From Paenibacillus luteus (GTDB lineage Bacteria > Bacillota > Bacilli > Paenibacillales > Paenibacillaceae): a stretch of DNA of 64,000 nt. Positions within the stretch are counted from its first letter, which is position 1; every line of letters begins with the position of its first letter. The stretch is from NCBI RefSeq assembly GCF_006542765.1, contig NZ_SKCD01000044.1, positions 186,001 to 250,000 of the forward strand, given 5' to 3'. The translations under genes were made by a program, and so were the position numbers. Below, in pieces: positions 1-8,461 of the stretch. The notes beneath the pieces are model-generated. The model was not told where the DNA came from, ran no database searches, and saw only the letters and a list, made by a program, of their open reading frames with translations.

Positions 1-1
1 G

Positions 2-964
2 CTTGCAGCGCTCTTAACGGCATGCGGAGGAGGGAATTCGGCAGTGGCAACGGACAAACCAGCAGTGACCACGGAGGTACCGGCAGAAACAACGAGCACG
101 GAGGTTAACAGGATCAAACCTGAGGATTTGCCAGCAGCTCTGCTTGACGGCAAGTATACGGAGGTGTACGCCGGATTTAGCAATGAGTTTAAAAAGCAAG
201 TGAGCGAAGCCGATTTTGTGAGCATGTCTAATGATTTTTTGAAGGATATCAGCTCGTTCAAGCAGGCTTCGACCATGCAGCTTAATGGGGGCGACTACCG
301 CTCATGGATTAGTGATTCTGAGGAAATGGGAATGACAGCCGTATTCGATGAAGAAGGAGTCGTTTTGGGGCTGCAGGCTAAGCCGCTTTCGGATTGGCCG
401 GAAACGGATAACCGCTTGACGAAGACTGCATTTGATTTCCCTCTGAAAGGGGAATGGTTTATTTTCTGGGGTGGCCGCAACGAGCTTGTCAATTATCATT
501 ATGAGCATGAAAGCCAGCGGTATGCGTATGACATTATACAGAACAAGGACGGCTATTCCTATAAGGGTGACCCGCTAAAAAATGAAAGTTACTACGCTTT
601 CGGCAAGCCCGTACTTGCGCCAGCGGACGGAACCGTAGTCGCCGTCGTCAATGACGTACCGGATAACGAGCCCGTAGGTGTCATGAACGAAAAGGTGCCC
701 GCAGGCAATGAGGTTGTCATTGATCATGGCGGGGAGTATAGTGTGCTGGCCCACCTGAAGAAAGGCTCCGTTACGGTAAAGGTAGGAGACAAAGTGAAAA
801 GCGGCGATGAAATCGGGCTGCTCGGCAATTCCGGCAATTCCAGCGAAGCTCATCTTCATTACCAGGTATCGGATGGCGCAGATTTGTTTGCGTCCCTCTC
901 GCTGAATATTAACTGGAAGAACGGCATGACTCCTTTGCAGGGAGAAACGGTAACAGCTGAGTAA
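2..964 (+). CDS. M23 family metallopeptidase lipoprotein with DUF3887 domain (5' end outside window)
   Basis: Putative cell-wall peptidase of the M23 (LytM) family, exported as a lipoprotein. The frame is open to the left edge and begins with the end of a lipoprotein signal, reading LAALLTAC, with the lipidated Cys at bases 23-25. The GTG at 44 is therefore not the start; the true start lies before the window. A DUF3887-like segment (about 100 residues after the Cys) precedes the peptidase domain, which covers roughly the last 170 residues. Visible M23 hallmarks are a His...Asp pair in EHESQRYAYD, the strand motif VVIDHGG, the catalytic-type His in VLAHLK, GDKVKSGDEIGLLGNSG, and the terminal EAHLHYQV motif. 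M23 enzymes cut peptidoglycan peptides; DUF3887 is of unknown role. The gene is followed by a hairpin terminator. The family call is firm, the substrate is not. Confidence 0.9.
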   Translation, partial: LAALLTACGGGNSAVATDKPAVTTEVPAETTSTEVNRIKPEDLPAALLDGKYTEVYAGFSNEFKKQVSEADFVSMSNDFLKDISSFKQASTMQLNGGDYRSWISDSEEMGMTAVFDEEGVVLGLQAKPLSDWPETDNRLTKTAFDFPLKGEWFIFWGGRNELVNYHYEHESQRYAYDIIQNKDGYSYKGDPLKNESYYAFGKPVLAPADGTVVAVVNDVPDNEPVGVMNEKVPAGNEVVIDHGGEYSVLAHLKKGSVTVKVGDKVKSGDEIGLLGNSGNSSEAHLHYQVSDGADLFASLSLNINWKNGMTPLQGETVTAE

Positions 965-989
965 TCAGTATGACATGAGTAAGCTAATA

Positions 990-1037
990 AAAAGCTGTTC
1001 CATGCGGTATTGAATCGCAGGAACAGCTTTTCTTTTT
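990..1037. terminator. Bidirectional hairpin terminator
   Basis: A perfect 12-bp stem (AAAAGCTGTTCC paired with GGAACAGCTTTT) is followed by TCTTTTTT on the plus strand. On the minus strand it also ends in a T run. It sits between the convergent M23 gene and the sensor-domain gene and probably serves both. Confidence 0.85.
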
Positions 1038-1065
1038 TACTAACTAGGTGTTCGAGTGGAAACGC

Positions 1066-1686
1066 TTATGCGTGGGAAACCGCTTGAATCCATGCCGCAT
1101 ATAACCTTCCGAGGCCGCGCAGAATCAGCGGCAGCAGCAATACAAGCACCAAACCTATGCCGGCAGCTACCCATGACCGTTCATAGGAGGTTAGTTCTGT
1201 GAAAAACGGGTAGTTCACCCATTCAAACGTATCAAGCTCATAAGAGAAGAATGATTCGCTGATTTTATAGGCTAAGGGAGCTAGCATAACGGCAAAGGCC
1301 GTAATCGGCAAAACGACAGCGATCGTAAAAGCTGCAATGCTGATAGGAAGCTGTACCAGGCTATACAGGATACTGCGATAGGAGCGTCCGTCCTTGAGTA
1401 AGGAGAAGAACGACGATGAAGCTTCGGATTTGAGCGCCGCCGGATGGTTTGTGATTGAATGCTGCGGATCACTGCCCCGCATCCATCGGCTGACTTGTTG
1501 TTCTTCTTGTTCCATGAACCCCCGGCATAGAGCAAAGGTCAGTGCCAGCATAGGCAATCCAATCCATAGAATGGCGAGCGGCAAGCTGACGCATATCCCC
1601 GCAATGGCAACGACAAACGCAATGATTCCTTTGGGCAGTGACAGGATAAGCAGGTTCCAGGCTTTAAATGCATTTTGTTTTTTCAT
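1066..1686 (-). CDS. Sensor-domain (PF13796-like) integral membrane protein
   Basis: 206-residue membrane protein. The N-terminal half reads as two close hydrophobic helices (about residues 10-55) with the pattern LPKGIIAFVVAIAGICVSLP...WIGLPMLALTF followed by CRGFMEQEEQ. This is how the putative sensor domain PF13796 begins, a module often fused to histidine kinases in actinobacteria but free-standing in bacilli. A second hydrophobic pair lies at about 115-145 and another at 175-195. No kinase domain follows. The gene is a single unit, convergent with the upstream M23 gene, with a good RBS (GGAGAGGAAT) before the ATG. The role is unknown. The family assignment rests on the first 60 residues only. 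Confidence 0.65.
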   Translation of the reverse strand: MKKQNAFKAWNLLILSLPKGIIAFVVAIAGICVSLPLAILWIGLPMLALTFALCRGFMEQEEQQVSRWMRGSDPQHSITNHPAALKSEASSSFFSLLKDGRSYRSILYSLVQLPISIAAFTIAVVLPITAFAVMLAPLAYKISESFFSYELDTFEWVNYPFFTELTSYERSWVAAGIGLVLVLLLPLILRGLGRLYAAWIQAVSHA

Positions 1687-1941
1687 CTTCGTATTCCTCT
1701 CCGGATCATATTGTTACCAGTATAGAAGTTTCACTTCGCTTCGGCATTTGTCTCCGGGCTGAAATTTGGCAGGACCTTGGTCTAGGATCGTTGGCGGGGG
1801 ATACGATGCTTGTCTGGCTAACCTATTCTGATTCTGTATAAATTTCAAGTAATGACACATTGAAACACCTACTGAAAAAAATCCTCGAACTTGAGGTTAT
1901 AGAAACCTATATCTCTTATGAAACAGGAGGAATTTTCAAAA

Positions 1942-2220
1942 ATGAGGGAGTTCTGGCCAAATGCGAACACAGGAACAACAGAGACTGATCCAAATGCTGA
2001 TGTCACATTTCCAGATTTTTCATTTGGGCTAAGCAAGCAGCCGAAGCGGGTGAACATCAATATAAAATTACAATTTCAAACAAGGACGGAAAGTGAGTTG
2101 CTCCACGACCTTAGGGGACTTCGATCGAGTGAGGAGATGCTGCTAACTTTTAACCTAGGCCATGTCCGAAGCAAGAAAGTCCTTGTTCACCCAGATCATG
2201 CCCCGATCTCCATGCAATGA
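1942..2220 (+). CDS. Hypothetical small protein, 92 residues
   Basis: I do not recognise this protein. An ATG at 1918 is in frame, but AGGAGG at 1925-1930 lies inside that version and is well placed (11 bases) for the ATG at 1942, so I choose 1942. The product is soluble and fairly charged (VTFPDFSFGLSKQPKRVNINIKLQ reads as beta-strand-like, then acidic and Leu-rich), with no signal peptide and no cysteines. It stands alone between two minus-strand genes. The RBS is the main support; it could still be a chance ORF. Confidence 0.4.
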   Translation: MREFWPNANTGTTETDPNADVTFPDFSFGLSKQPKRVNINIKLQFQTRTESELLHDLRGLRSSEEMLLTFNLGHVRSKKVLVHPDHAPISMQ

Positions 2221-2326
2221 AACTGGATTTCGCTTAGAGGGGAGAGCGTCACTTGGTTATGTAATTTCAGGTTCGCATTATGACGGCTATTAGGGTTAGT
2301 CTTCTTTATGCAAAATAGGATTGAAA

Positions 2327-2369
2327 ATAAAAAATGGCGTTACAGTAAAATTAGCTCTGTTCCGCCATT
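2327..2369 (-). terminator. Terminator of the stalk-domain gene
   Basis: Imperfect stem: AATGGCG at 2333-2339 pairs with CGCCATT at 2363-2369, with an inner ACAG/CTGT pairing. It is followed on the minus strand by a T-rich run (TTTTTTATTTT). It lies just past the stop of the minus-strand gene ending at 2393. Confidence 0.7.
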
Positions 2370-2392
2370 CCTCTATGTAATCGATTGTTTAC

Positions 2393-4372
2393 TTATTCAA
2401 TATTTACACTAATATATTGGGTGACATAGGCGTTCCAATGGTATGAGACCATAATGCTCTGAGTTCCTTTTCTAAGTCCGGTAACCATACCTTTGCTGTC
2501 AACGGAAATGATAGAACCTGAGGAATAAAACTTTAATCCCATTTGACCGTAATCCAGCCCAAGTCGGTTATTTCCCTCTGGGTCGATAACTAGATTTAAT
2601 GTTTTGCTTTCGCCGACTTTTAGGCTAAGCTTCCCCATCACGGAACCGTTTTCGTAAGTAGTTCCTGTGCTCTCATCATAATAGGACACTTTACGAATTG
2701 GCTGATCAATTACAAAGTTGAAATTGTTATCAGTAGGATCCCAATGAAAGTTTGTTTTGGCTTGAGTGTCTTTATCGAAGTTAGACCAACCTAGAAATTT
2801 GATGTAATTGTAACCGACGCGTAGGTATGGATATTTGTAAAAGCCAGAATAGAACTCTCCATAGATAGGGGCGCTTGGGAAAACTTGTTCTGCCATAGTT
2901 GCAATTTGCATTTGGAAGTCCCGAAGCTTATTTTTCGTTTGTAACTTTTCTTCGCTTGTTATGACTCTGCCATATTGTACAATTTCAAGATCCGGATAGT
3001 CCTGATCCAAAGTTAGTGGTGCCGGTCCCATCCAATCAATGCGAATATATACTTTGTATCCTGGAGAGCCTGTGACCTGAAATCGCGGATTCCAATCACC
3101 GAGTGCTGAAGGTAACGAAATATAATTCTGATTTAAAAATGCTTCAAATAGTTGAATGCTGCCTTCGTTAATAACATCTTGAAGAGTGATTAGTTTCTCT
3201 TTTACGTTGATGGTTAATTGATCGGATAGCTTCGTTCCTTCAGCAGTGGCTGTTATGGTTGCCTTTCCAGGAGAAACAGCAGATATAATGCCATTTCCGT
3301 CTACCAAAGCCACTTCAGAATTATCAGATCGCCATATGATTTTAGAGTTTTTGACATGACTTGGGTTGACAGTAGCTAAGAGTTGTCTAGTAGCACCTGC
3401 ATTCATCTCAATTATTGAGTCGGAAAGCTCAACACTTATCACCTTGGCTTCACGAACGATCAAGTTGCTTTTTAAGACGATTTGATTGCCGATAAAAGCT
3501 TGAATAACTGTCGATCCAGCTGAAACGCCAGTTATTAAGCCCTCTTCGACCGTAGCTATTTTATTGTCATCGGTTGTCCATAATACCTTATAACCAATCG
3601 CGTCCACTGATTGGTTTTCTTTTTCGTTTAAAACCACCTTCATTTGCTCCGATTCTCCAGCCTCGATTGATACAGAAGATTTGCTGATTCGGACATCGGA
3701 TGCTTGCAGGTTGGTAACACGGATCGTACAAGAAACGGAGTTGCCTTCACTGACAGTTCCGGTAATCTTTGTGCTTCCATTAGCTATTGCCGTGACTAGA
3801 CCTTCACTATTAACCGTAGCTACCATGTCATTTGAGGATGTCCATATTATTTTTACACGTTGCAAGTCTATTTTTCCTGATACTGGTTTTAGTTGCGTAA
3901 TGAGCCCAGGGAACATCTTAATTTCCGATGGTCTGCCTTCTAGATACAGAGAGGGACTTGTGATCGAAACGGCATGATCAGCTTTTTTCCATGTTACGTC
4001 ATTTCCGGTGGCTTCCCCAATAAATCTTAGAGGAACGAGGGTATTGCCTCTTATCACCATAGGAACGACAGACAAGTTTCTGTACTGTCCGTTAACGCGC
4101 GCTTGCGACTGTCCAATGATAAGTTGAATGTCTAGACCATCTTTTTTACCCGTAATGGTTTGGCTGCGTTGATCCCAAGTAATTGTTAAACCCAGCTTTT
4201 CAAAAATCGTTCGGAATGGTACCATTACCGTCCCACTCACCATGACAGGTTCATTGCTTAACTTAATTGGTTGACCGTCAATATACACTTTGATGGGTGC
4301 TGCAGCGTCGTTAATTGATGGAACAGAGAGAAAAACAAATATCGAAAACATGGCAATCAAAATTTTTCGCAA
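2393..4372 (-). CDS. Secreted stalk-domain protein with bacterial Ig-like (Big_2) repeats
   Basis: 659-residue exported protein. After a signal peptide (about residues 1-24) comes a copper-amine-oxidase N-terminal-like stalk domain (about 27-137) with the usual strings IKVYIDGQPI, GTVMVPFRTIFEKLG, LVPLRFIGEATG. At least three Big_2-like Ig repeats follow (about 145-390), each ending in patterns such as NSEGLVTAIANGSTKITGT and GNGIISAVSPGKATITATA. Then comes a unique central region (about 395-560) and a last Ig-like repeat (about 580-655) ending in SKGMVTGLRKGTQSIMVSY. In Paenibacillaceae such stalk proteins are envelope-associated; no enzyme activity should be read from the copper amine oxidase label. 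The start is TTG at 4372 with AAAGGAAG 8 bases upstream. It is divergent from the riboswitch operon, with no visible functional link. Confidence 0.8.
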   Translation of the reverse strand: MRKILIAMFSIFVFLSVPSINDAAAPIKVYIDGQPIKLSNEPVMVSGTVMVPFRTIFEKLGLTITWDQRSQTITGKKDGLDIQLIIGQSQARVNGQYRNLSVVPMVIRGNTLVPLRFIGEATGNDVTWKKADHAVSITSPSLYLEGRPSEIKMFPGLITQLKPVSGKIDLQRVKIIWTSSNDMVATVNSEGLVTAIANGSTKITGTVSEGNSVSCTIRVTNLQASDVRISKSSVSIEAGESEQMKVVLNEKENQSVDAIGYKVLWTTDDNKIATVEEGLITGVSAGSTVIQAFIGNQIVLKSNLIVREAKVISVELSDSIIEMNAGATRQLLATVNPSHVKNSKIIWRSDNSEVALVDGNGIISAVSPGKATITATAEGTKLSDQLTINVKEKLITLQDVINEGSIQLFEAFLNQNYISLPSALGDWNPRFQVTGSPGYKVYIRIDWMGPAPLTLDQDYPDLEIVQYGRVITSEEKLQTKNKLRDFQMQIATMAEQVFPSAPIYGEFYSGFYKYPYLRVGYNYIKFLGWSNFDKDTQAKTNFHWDPTDNNFNFVIDQPIRKVSYYDESTGTTYENGSVMGKLSLKVGESKTLNLVIDPEGNNRLGLDYGQMGLKFYSSGSIISVDSKGMVTGLRKGTQSIMVSYHWNAYVTQYISVNIE

Positions 4373-4590
4373 AATACCAACTTCCTTTCAACTCAACTCA
4401 TTGAAAAAATAACCATCTTATCATATCACTTCATCGGAAAATAATGGAAGTAATTTGAGAGGGGATTATAAAGATATAATTGAGGCGTTTTCTGCGTAGG
4501 GGGGATGAAGCTGATAAGTATTGAAAATTAAAAGTTTAACATGACAAACAGGCCATAATTCGATATGATGAGCAAGATAATTTAATATGA

Positions 4591-4767
4591 AAAACAGGTG
4601 CCAACGATGCGTTTAAACGATAAAAGCATGGATTGGTTAAAAGGGAAGCAGGTGAAATTCCTGCGCGGTCCCGCCACTGTAAGAGAGGAGCCCTTTCAAG
4701 AATGCCACTGGGAAACCGGGAAGGCTGCGAGGGCGATGATTCTGAGCCAGAAGACCTGCCTGTTTTT
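4591..4767 (+). promoter_or_regulatory. Cobalamin (B12) riboswitch
   Basis: Classic conserved blocks are present in order: the GGTGCC-type opening (AAAACAGGTGCC), GGGAAGCAGGTGAAATTCCT, GCGGTCCCGCCACTGTAAG, GCCACTGGGAAACCGGGAAGG, and the B12 box GAGCCAGAAGACCTGCC at 4744-4760. The closing P1 helix is AAAACAGG (4591-4598) with CCTGTTTT (4759-4766). It precedes an intrinsic terminator at 4841-4877 and the SLH/DUF4430/ECF operon, so expression of that operon is expected to fall when cobalamin is plentiful. Confidence 0.95.
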
Positions 4768-4840
4768 AATACACCATGAACTCTACGATGGATAGGAAGG
4801 TGTTTATTAGTGCATGCAAAATGTGACTGTATACTCTATT

Positions 4841-4877
4841 AAACCTCTTAACAATTCCTGTTGAGAGGTTTTTTTCT
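4841..4877 (+). terminator. Riboswitch-controlled intrinsic terminator
   Basis: Stem AAACCTCTTAAC (4841-4852) with GTTGAGAGGTTT (4860-4871), one wobble, followed by a run of T. It lies between the B12 riboswitch and the first ORF (4932), the expected position for the regulated terminator. I did not resolve the competing antiterminator helix. Confidence 0.85.
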
Positions 4878-4931
4878 GTGCGGTTGCTGTTTGTGTCTGA
4901 CTATCTATCTAAATAGAAAGGGGACTTATTT

Positions 4932-6554
4932 ATGAAAATTCGCAAACCATTTCTTGCGTGGCTGTTGGTTGGAAGCCTGTTTTTGTCTATCTTCTCTGCG
5001 AATGTCAATCTTTCTTATGCAGCTGATGCGGAAAATGACGTGGATATAAAATCGTTATACTCCGATGCCAATGCCATCTCCCCATGGGCTGCTGGCGCGA
5101 TTGGTAAGGCTACGCACAACGGTTTCGTTCAAGGCAGCAATGGGAAGTTTAATCCGAAGTCAACCGTGACCAGAGCGGAATTCGCCAAGATGCTTGTTGC
5201 TGTTCTGAATCTAGAAGTCAAGGCCGACGCAACCAGCAGCTTCACTGACGTAACGGCAAAGGATTGGTTCTATCCTTACGTAACAGCAGCTTCCAATGCG
5301 GGCTATATGACAGGGTTTAACCGAAAATTTGATCCGAAGGCAAGCATTACGCGCGAGCAATTGGCAGCAACGCTTGCAAGGGCATTGGCTTTGGAGCCGG
5401 CTAAACCGGCCGCCAACATCAAAGATATCGAAGCAGCATCCGCTTGGGCCAAATCCGATATCGAAACGATCGTCGCTTCTGAATTAATGCAGGGCGACCA
5501 GAACCAATTCCAACCAAAAGCATTCGTAACCAGAGAAATGGCTGCCGTAGTAGCCATGAGAGCATATGATTTTGAGATTATTAGCAAGCCGAGTGAAGGA
5601 AATAGCGATCCAAGCAAGCACGAAGCGGTAACGAAGCAGATAAAAGCGACGGCTGCTTTTATGCAGAAGGCTGTGGCGAATCCGGTTATAGCAAGCGTTG
5701 GCGGGGAGTGGACCGTACTCGGTCTGGCCCGTTCAGGCGTAAAGATTCCGGATGAATATTATGCCAATTACTACGCTAACGTAGAAAAAACATTGAAGGA
5801 AAAAGCAGGCAAGCTGCATAATGTTAAATATACGGAGTATGACCGCGTCATTTTGGCTTTGACAGCCATTGGCAAAGGCATCGATGACGTAGCGGGTTAT
5901 AACCTTAGAGAACCGCTCGCTGATTACGAAACGGTAATCAAGCAAGGCATTAACGGACCGATCTTCGCGCTGATTGCTCTTGACAGCAAGCATTACGAGA
6001 TTCCTGTCGTGGCAGGCGTAAAGACGCAGACGACAAGGGAGCTGCTTGTCGATTTTATTTTGAACAGGGAAATTAAAGCCGGGGGCTGGGCTTTAGGGGC
6101 GAATGCCGAGGTAGCGGACCCGGATATTACATCGATGGTCATCCAAGGACTGACGCCTTATTACGAAACGAATAATAAAGCCAAAGCTGCCGTCGACCGC
6201 GGCCTTGACTGGCTCTCGAAAGCTCAGAAAGCGGATGGCGGTTATGCGAGCGGAGGCTCTGCCAATTCGGAGAGCGCCGCGCAGGTCGTTGTAGCTTTAT
6301 CCGGACTTGGCATTGATCCGCAGCAAGATGCGCGATTTGTGAAAAACGGCCACTCGGTTGTTGAAGCGTTATTCGGCTACGCTGCGGCTGGCGGCGGCTT
6401 CTACCATGTGAAGCAAGGCGGCGTCGATAATGGCGGGGCGAAGCCCGGGGAAGTGGACCTCATGGCATCGGATCAGGCGTTTTATGCACTGGTCGCTTAT
6501 GATCGGTTCGTGACCAAGCAAACGCGTCTTTATGATATGACGGATGTGAAATAA
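4932..6554 (+). CDS. SLH-anchored alpha/alpha-toroid protein, candidate half of a cobalamin clamp
   Basis: 540-residue surface protein. It has a signal peptide (cut near AYAA at 28-32), then three SLH repeats at about 45-215 with motifs TRAEFAKM, TREQLAAT and TREMAAVV. SLH repeats hold proteins to the pyruvylated secondary wall polymer. From about 230 to 535 it is helical, with the repeating hydrophobic pattern of an alpha/alpha toroid (terpene cyclase/prenyltransferase-like fold): GGEWTVLGLARSG, DPDITSMVIQGL, ADGGYASGG, SESAAQVVVALSGLG, MASDQAFYALVAYDRF. In vertebrate intrinsic factor and transcobalamin the N-terminal domain has this same fold and pairs with a DUF4430-type domain. Here that domain is encoded by the next gene, and a B12 riboswitch sits upstream. 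I see no terpene cyclase DxDD-type site. SLH and toroid calls are firm; B12 binding is inference. Confidence 0.88.
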   Translation: MKIRKPFLAWLLVGSLFLSIFSANVNLSYAADAENDVDIKSLYSDANAISPWAAGAIGKATHNGFVQGSNGKFNPKSTVTRAEFAKMLVAVLNLEVKADATSSFTDVTAKDWFYPYVTAASNAGYMTGFNRKFDPKASITREQLAATLARALALEPAKPAANIKDIEAASAWAKSDIETIVASELMQGDQNQFQPKAFVTREMAAVVAMRAYDFEIISKPSEGNSDPSKHEAVTKQIKATAAFMQKAVANPVIASVGGEWTVLGLARSGVKIPDEYYANYYANVEKTLKEKAGKLHNVKYTEYDRVILALTAIGKGIDDVAGYNLREPLADYETVIKQGINGPIFALIALDSKHYEIPVVAGVKTQTTRELLVDFILNREIKAGGWALGANAEVADPDITSMVIQGLTPYYETNNKAKAAVDRGLDWLSKAQKADGGYASGGSANSESAAQVVVALSGLGIDPQQDARFVKNGHSVVEALFGYAAAGGGFYHVKQGGVDNGGAKPGEVDLMASDQAFYALVAYDRFVTKQTRLYDMTDVK

Positions 6555-6569
6555 CCATTAAATCGGATG

Positions 6570-6602
6570 CTGAGCAAGGGTAGCTAGTGGACCCTTGCTT
6601 AG
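6570..6602 (+). other. Intercistronic hairpin between the toroid and DUF4430 genes
   Basis: CTGAGCAAGGGT pairs perfectly with ACCCTTGCTTAG around a 9-base loop. It has no T run and ends about 9 bases before the GGAGGG ribosome binding site of the next gene. It may be a processing or stability element, or a partial attenuator that sets more surface protein than transporter. Confidence 0.55.
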
Positions 6603-6626
6603 TTATTTAAGGAGGGAATGGGTGAA

Positions 6627-7571
6627 ATGAGCAAAAAAAAGTGGCTGGCCGCGATTGTGGTTATCGGGGTATTGGCGATTGCATTCTTTTGGGGCGGCAA
6701 TTATCCGAAAGGCTCGGTAAAGCTGAATGAAAGCAGCCTGGAAGCACAGTCATCCGCTGAGCCAGTGTCCACCGAACAGGCTGAACATTCCAATACGATA
6801 GAACCAAGTGCGGGGGAAGAAGCGACAGCAACAAATAGCGCGGAACCGTCGAGTAAGCCAGCGGTAGAGCCTATGGTTACACCAGACCTAGAAGAGACAG
6901 CGAAGCCGGAAACGTCGGACGAATCTGTCGTGCCAGACGATAAAGCAACGCCAAAACCGACGGCAACGGCAGCAGGGAACGAAGGCAAAACGCCTGCTAC
7001 CAAAGCGCCGGTTAAGGAAACAAGCAAGCCGGATAAAGGCACACCCGCTAAGCCGGACACAAGCAAGGATAAATATTTGACGGACCCAGTGCCGGAAGGA
7101 AAGCCGAAGCCGGTTGAATGGCAGGACACCACCGTCGATAAGAGCCAGAAGCTAACGGTGACGTTGTCCGTTACGGCGGCTAGCATTTTGGACAATATGG
7201 ATTTGTTCAATGAAGACAAGCTGGAAGTGCTGCCTGAAGACGGCATTATTTATAAAGCTCAGAAGGTTACCTTTTACGAAGGGGAGTCTGTGTTTGACGT
7301 CCTGCTTAGGGAAATGAAAAAGAGCAAAATCCACATGGAATTTGAAATGACGCCCATTTACAACAGCAATTATATAGAAGGAATTAACAATATCTATGAA
7401 TTTGACTGCGGCGAGCTGAGTGGCTGGATGTACAAAGTAAATGGATGGTTTCCGAATTACGGGAGCAGCCGCTACCTGCTTAAGGACGGCGATGTCATCG
7501 ACTGGGTGTACACCTGTGATTTAGGAAGAGATATTGGCGGGGAAAATGGCGCCGCGGGGAGCAAAGGATAA
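6627..7571 (+). CDS. Membrane-anchored DUF4430 protein (transcobalamin C-terminal-like domain)
   Basis: 314-residue protein with one N-terminal membrane helix (about 6-25) that probably stays as an anchor. A long low-complexity linker rich in Pro, Thr, Ala, Lys and Glu (about 30-165) could span the wall. The C-terminal DUF4430 domain covers about 225-305: YEGESVFDVLL, then GELSGWMYKVNGWFPNYG, then LKDGDVIDWVYTCDLGRDIG. DUF4430 corresponds to the C-terminal domain of vertebrate intrinsic factor/transcobalamin and also occurs in bacterial surface proteins. Two ATGs are in frame (6618, 6627); GGAGGG at 6611-6616 is too close to the first and correctly spaced for 6627. Its stop overlaps the start of the ECF T gene by one base. 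The inferred role is to close over cobalamin held by the upstream toroid and hand it to the transporter. Confidence 0.88.
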   Translation: MSKKKWLAAIVVIGVLAIAFFWGGNYPKGSVKLNESSLEAQSSAEPVSTEQAEHSNTIEPSAGEEATATNSAEPSSKPAVEPMVTPDLEETAKPETSDESVVPDDKATPKPTATAAGNEGKTPATKAPVKETSKPDKGTPAKPDTSKDKYLTDPVPEGKPKPVEWQDTTVDKSQKLTVTLSVTAASILDNMDLFNEDKLEVLPEDGIIYKAQKVTFYEGESVFDVLLREMKKSKIHMEFEMTPIYNSNYIEGINNIYEFDCGELSGWMYKVNGWFPNYGSSRYLLKDGDVIDWVYTCDLGRDIGGENGAAGSKG

Positions 7572-8461
7572 TGAAGGACCGGTTCGCGAGCTTTCATCCC
7601 CTTGTTAATTTTGTTTATTTTGCTTCCATTCTCGTGTTTAGCATGGTCTTTATGCATCCAGTGCTGCAGGCCGCTTCCTTGATCAGTGCCGTTGTCTATT
7701 CCATTATGCTTAATGGGAAAAAAGCGGTCAAATTCAATTTGCTTTACATGCTGCCGTTATTATTGGTTGCGGCGGTCTTAAATCCGGTGTTTAACCATGC
7801 GGGCGTTACCATCTTGTTTTATTTAAAAAACGGGAATCCCATCACGCTGGAATCCATTTTGTATGGGATATCTGCTGCTTGTATGTATGTGACGGTCATC
7901 GTCTGGTTCTCCTGCTATAATGCGGTAATGACTTCGGATAAATTTATTTATCTGTTTGGCAAAATCATGCCCGCGCTATCGCTGATTTTCTCGATGGTGC
8001 TGCGTTTTGTTCCGAGGTATTTGGCTCAGATCAAGGTGATCTCGAATGCGCAAAAATGTATCGGCAGGGATGTTACGCAAGGCAATTTGCTTGCCAGAGC
8101 GCGCAACGGGATGACGATTCTGTCCATTATGACGACTTGGGCGCTCGAAAATGCGATCGAAACGGCCGATTCCATGAAATCGCGAGGCTACGGGCTGCCG
8201 GGGCGCACAAGCTTTTCTTTGTTTCGGTTCGATGCCCGGGATCAAAGCGTCATGCTTGTTTTAATCGGATTAATTGCCCTCGTATTGTTCGGTGCCTTGA
8301 TGGGGGAGAACACGATACGGTTTTTTCCGTCGGTGAAATGGCTAGCGGTAACGCCGCGCAGCATCGCCGTCTACATCGCTTATTTTGGACTATGCATGGT
8401 GCCTGTAATCATCAATGTGGTGGAGGATATGAAATGGAAACGTATCGAATCGAGGATTTAG
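7571..8461 (+). CDS. ECF transporter transmembrane (T) component
   Basis: 296-residue integral membrane protein of the EcfT/CbiQ family, the scaffold that couples the substrate-binding S component to the two ATPases. It has several hydrophobic helices in the first 160 residues and last 90. Between them is the conserved cytoplasmic coupling region with the two Ala-Arg-Gly-like motifs, seen here as LARARNG and ADSMKSRGYG (about 175-208). It starts by a TAATG one-base overlap with the DUF4430 gene and overlaps the ATPase gene by 28 bases, so these genes are translationally coupled. A T gene dedicated to one S gene indicates a group I (single-substrate) ECF transporter. Confidence 0.92.
   Translation: MKDRFASFHPLVNFVYFASILVFSMVFMHPVLQAASLISAVVYSIMLNGKKAVKFNLLYMLPLLLVAAVLNPVFNHAGVTILFYLKNGNPITLESILYGISAACMYVTVIVWFSCYNAVMTSDKFIYLFGKIMPALSLIFSMVLRFVPRYLAQIKVISNAQKCIGRDVTQGNLLARARNGMTILSIMTTWALENAIETADSMKSRGYGLPGRTSFSLFRFDARDQSVMLVLIGLIALVLFGALMGENTIRFFPSVKWLAVTPRSIAVYIAYFGLCMVPVIINVVEDMKWKRIESRI

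Noticed and set aside
4598..4795. Open frame of 65 codons inside the cobalamin riboswitch
   Set aside because: It is fully explained by the conserved riboswitch sequence, has no ribosome binding site and lies over the aptamer core.
8056..8433. N-terminal extension of the fused ECF ATPase
   Set aside because: This stretch overlaps the T component gene in another frame and reads as Cys/Arg-rich nonsense; RBS and domain start both indicate 8434.
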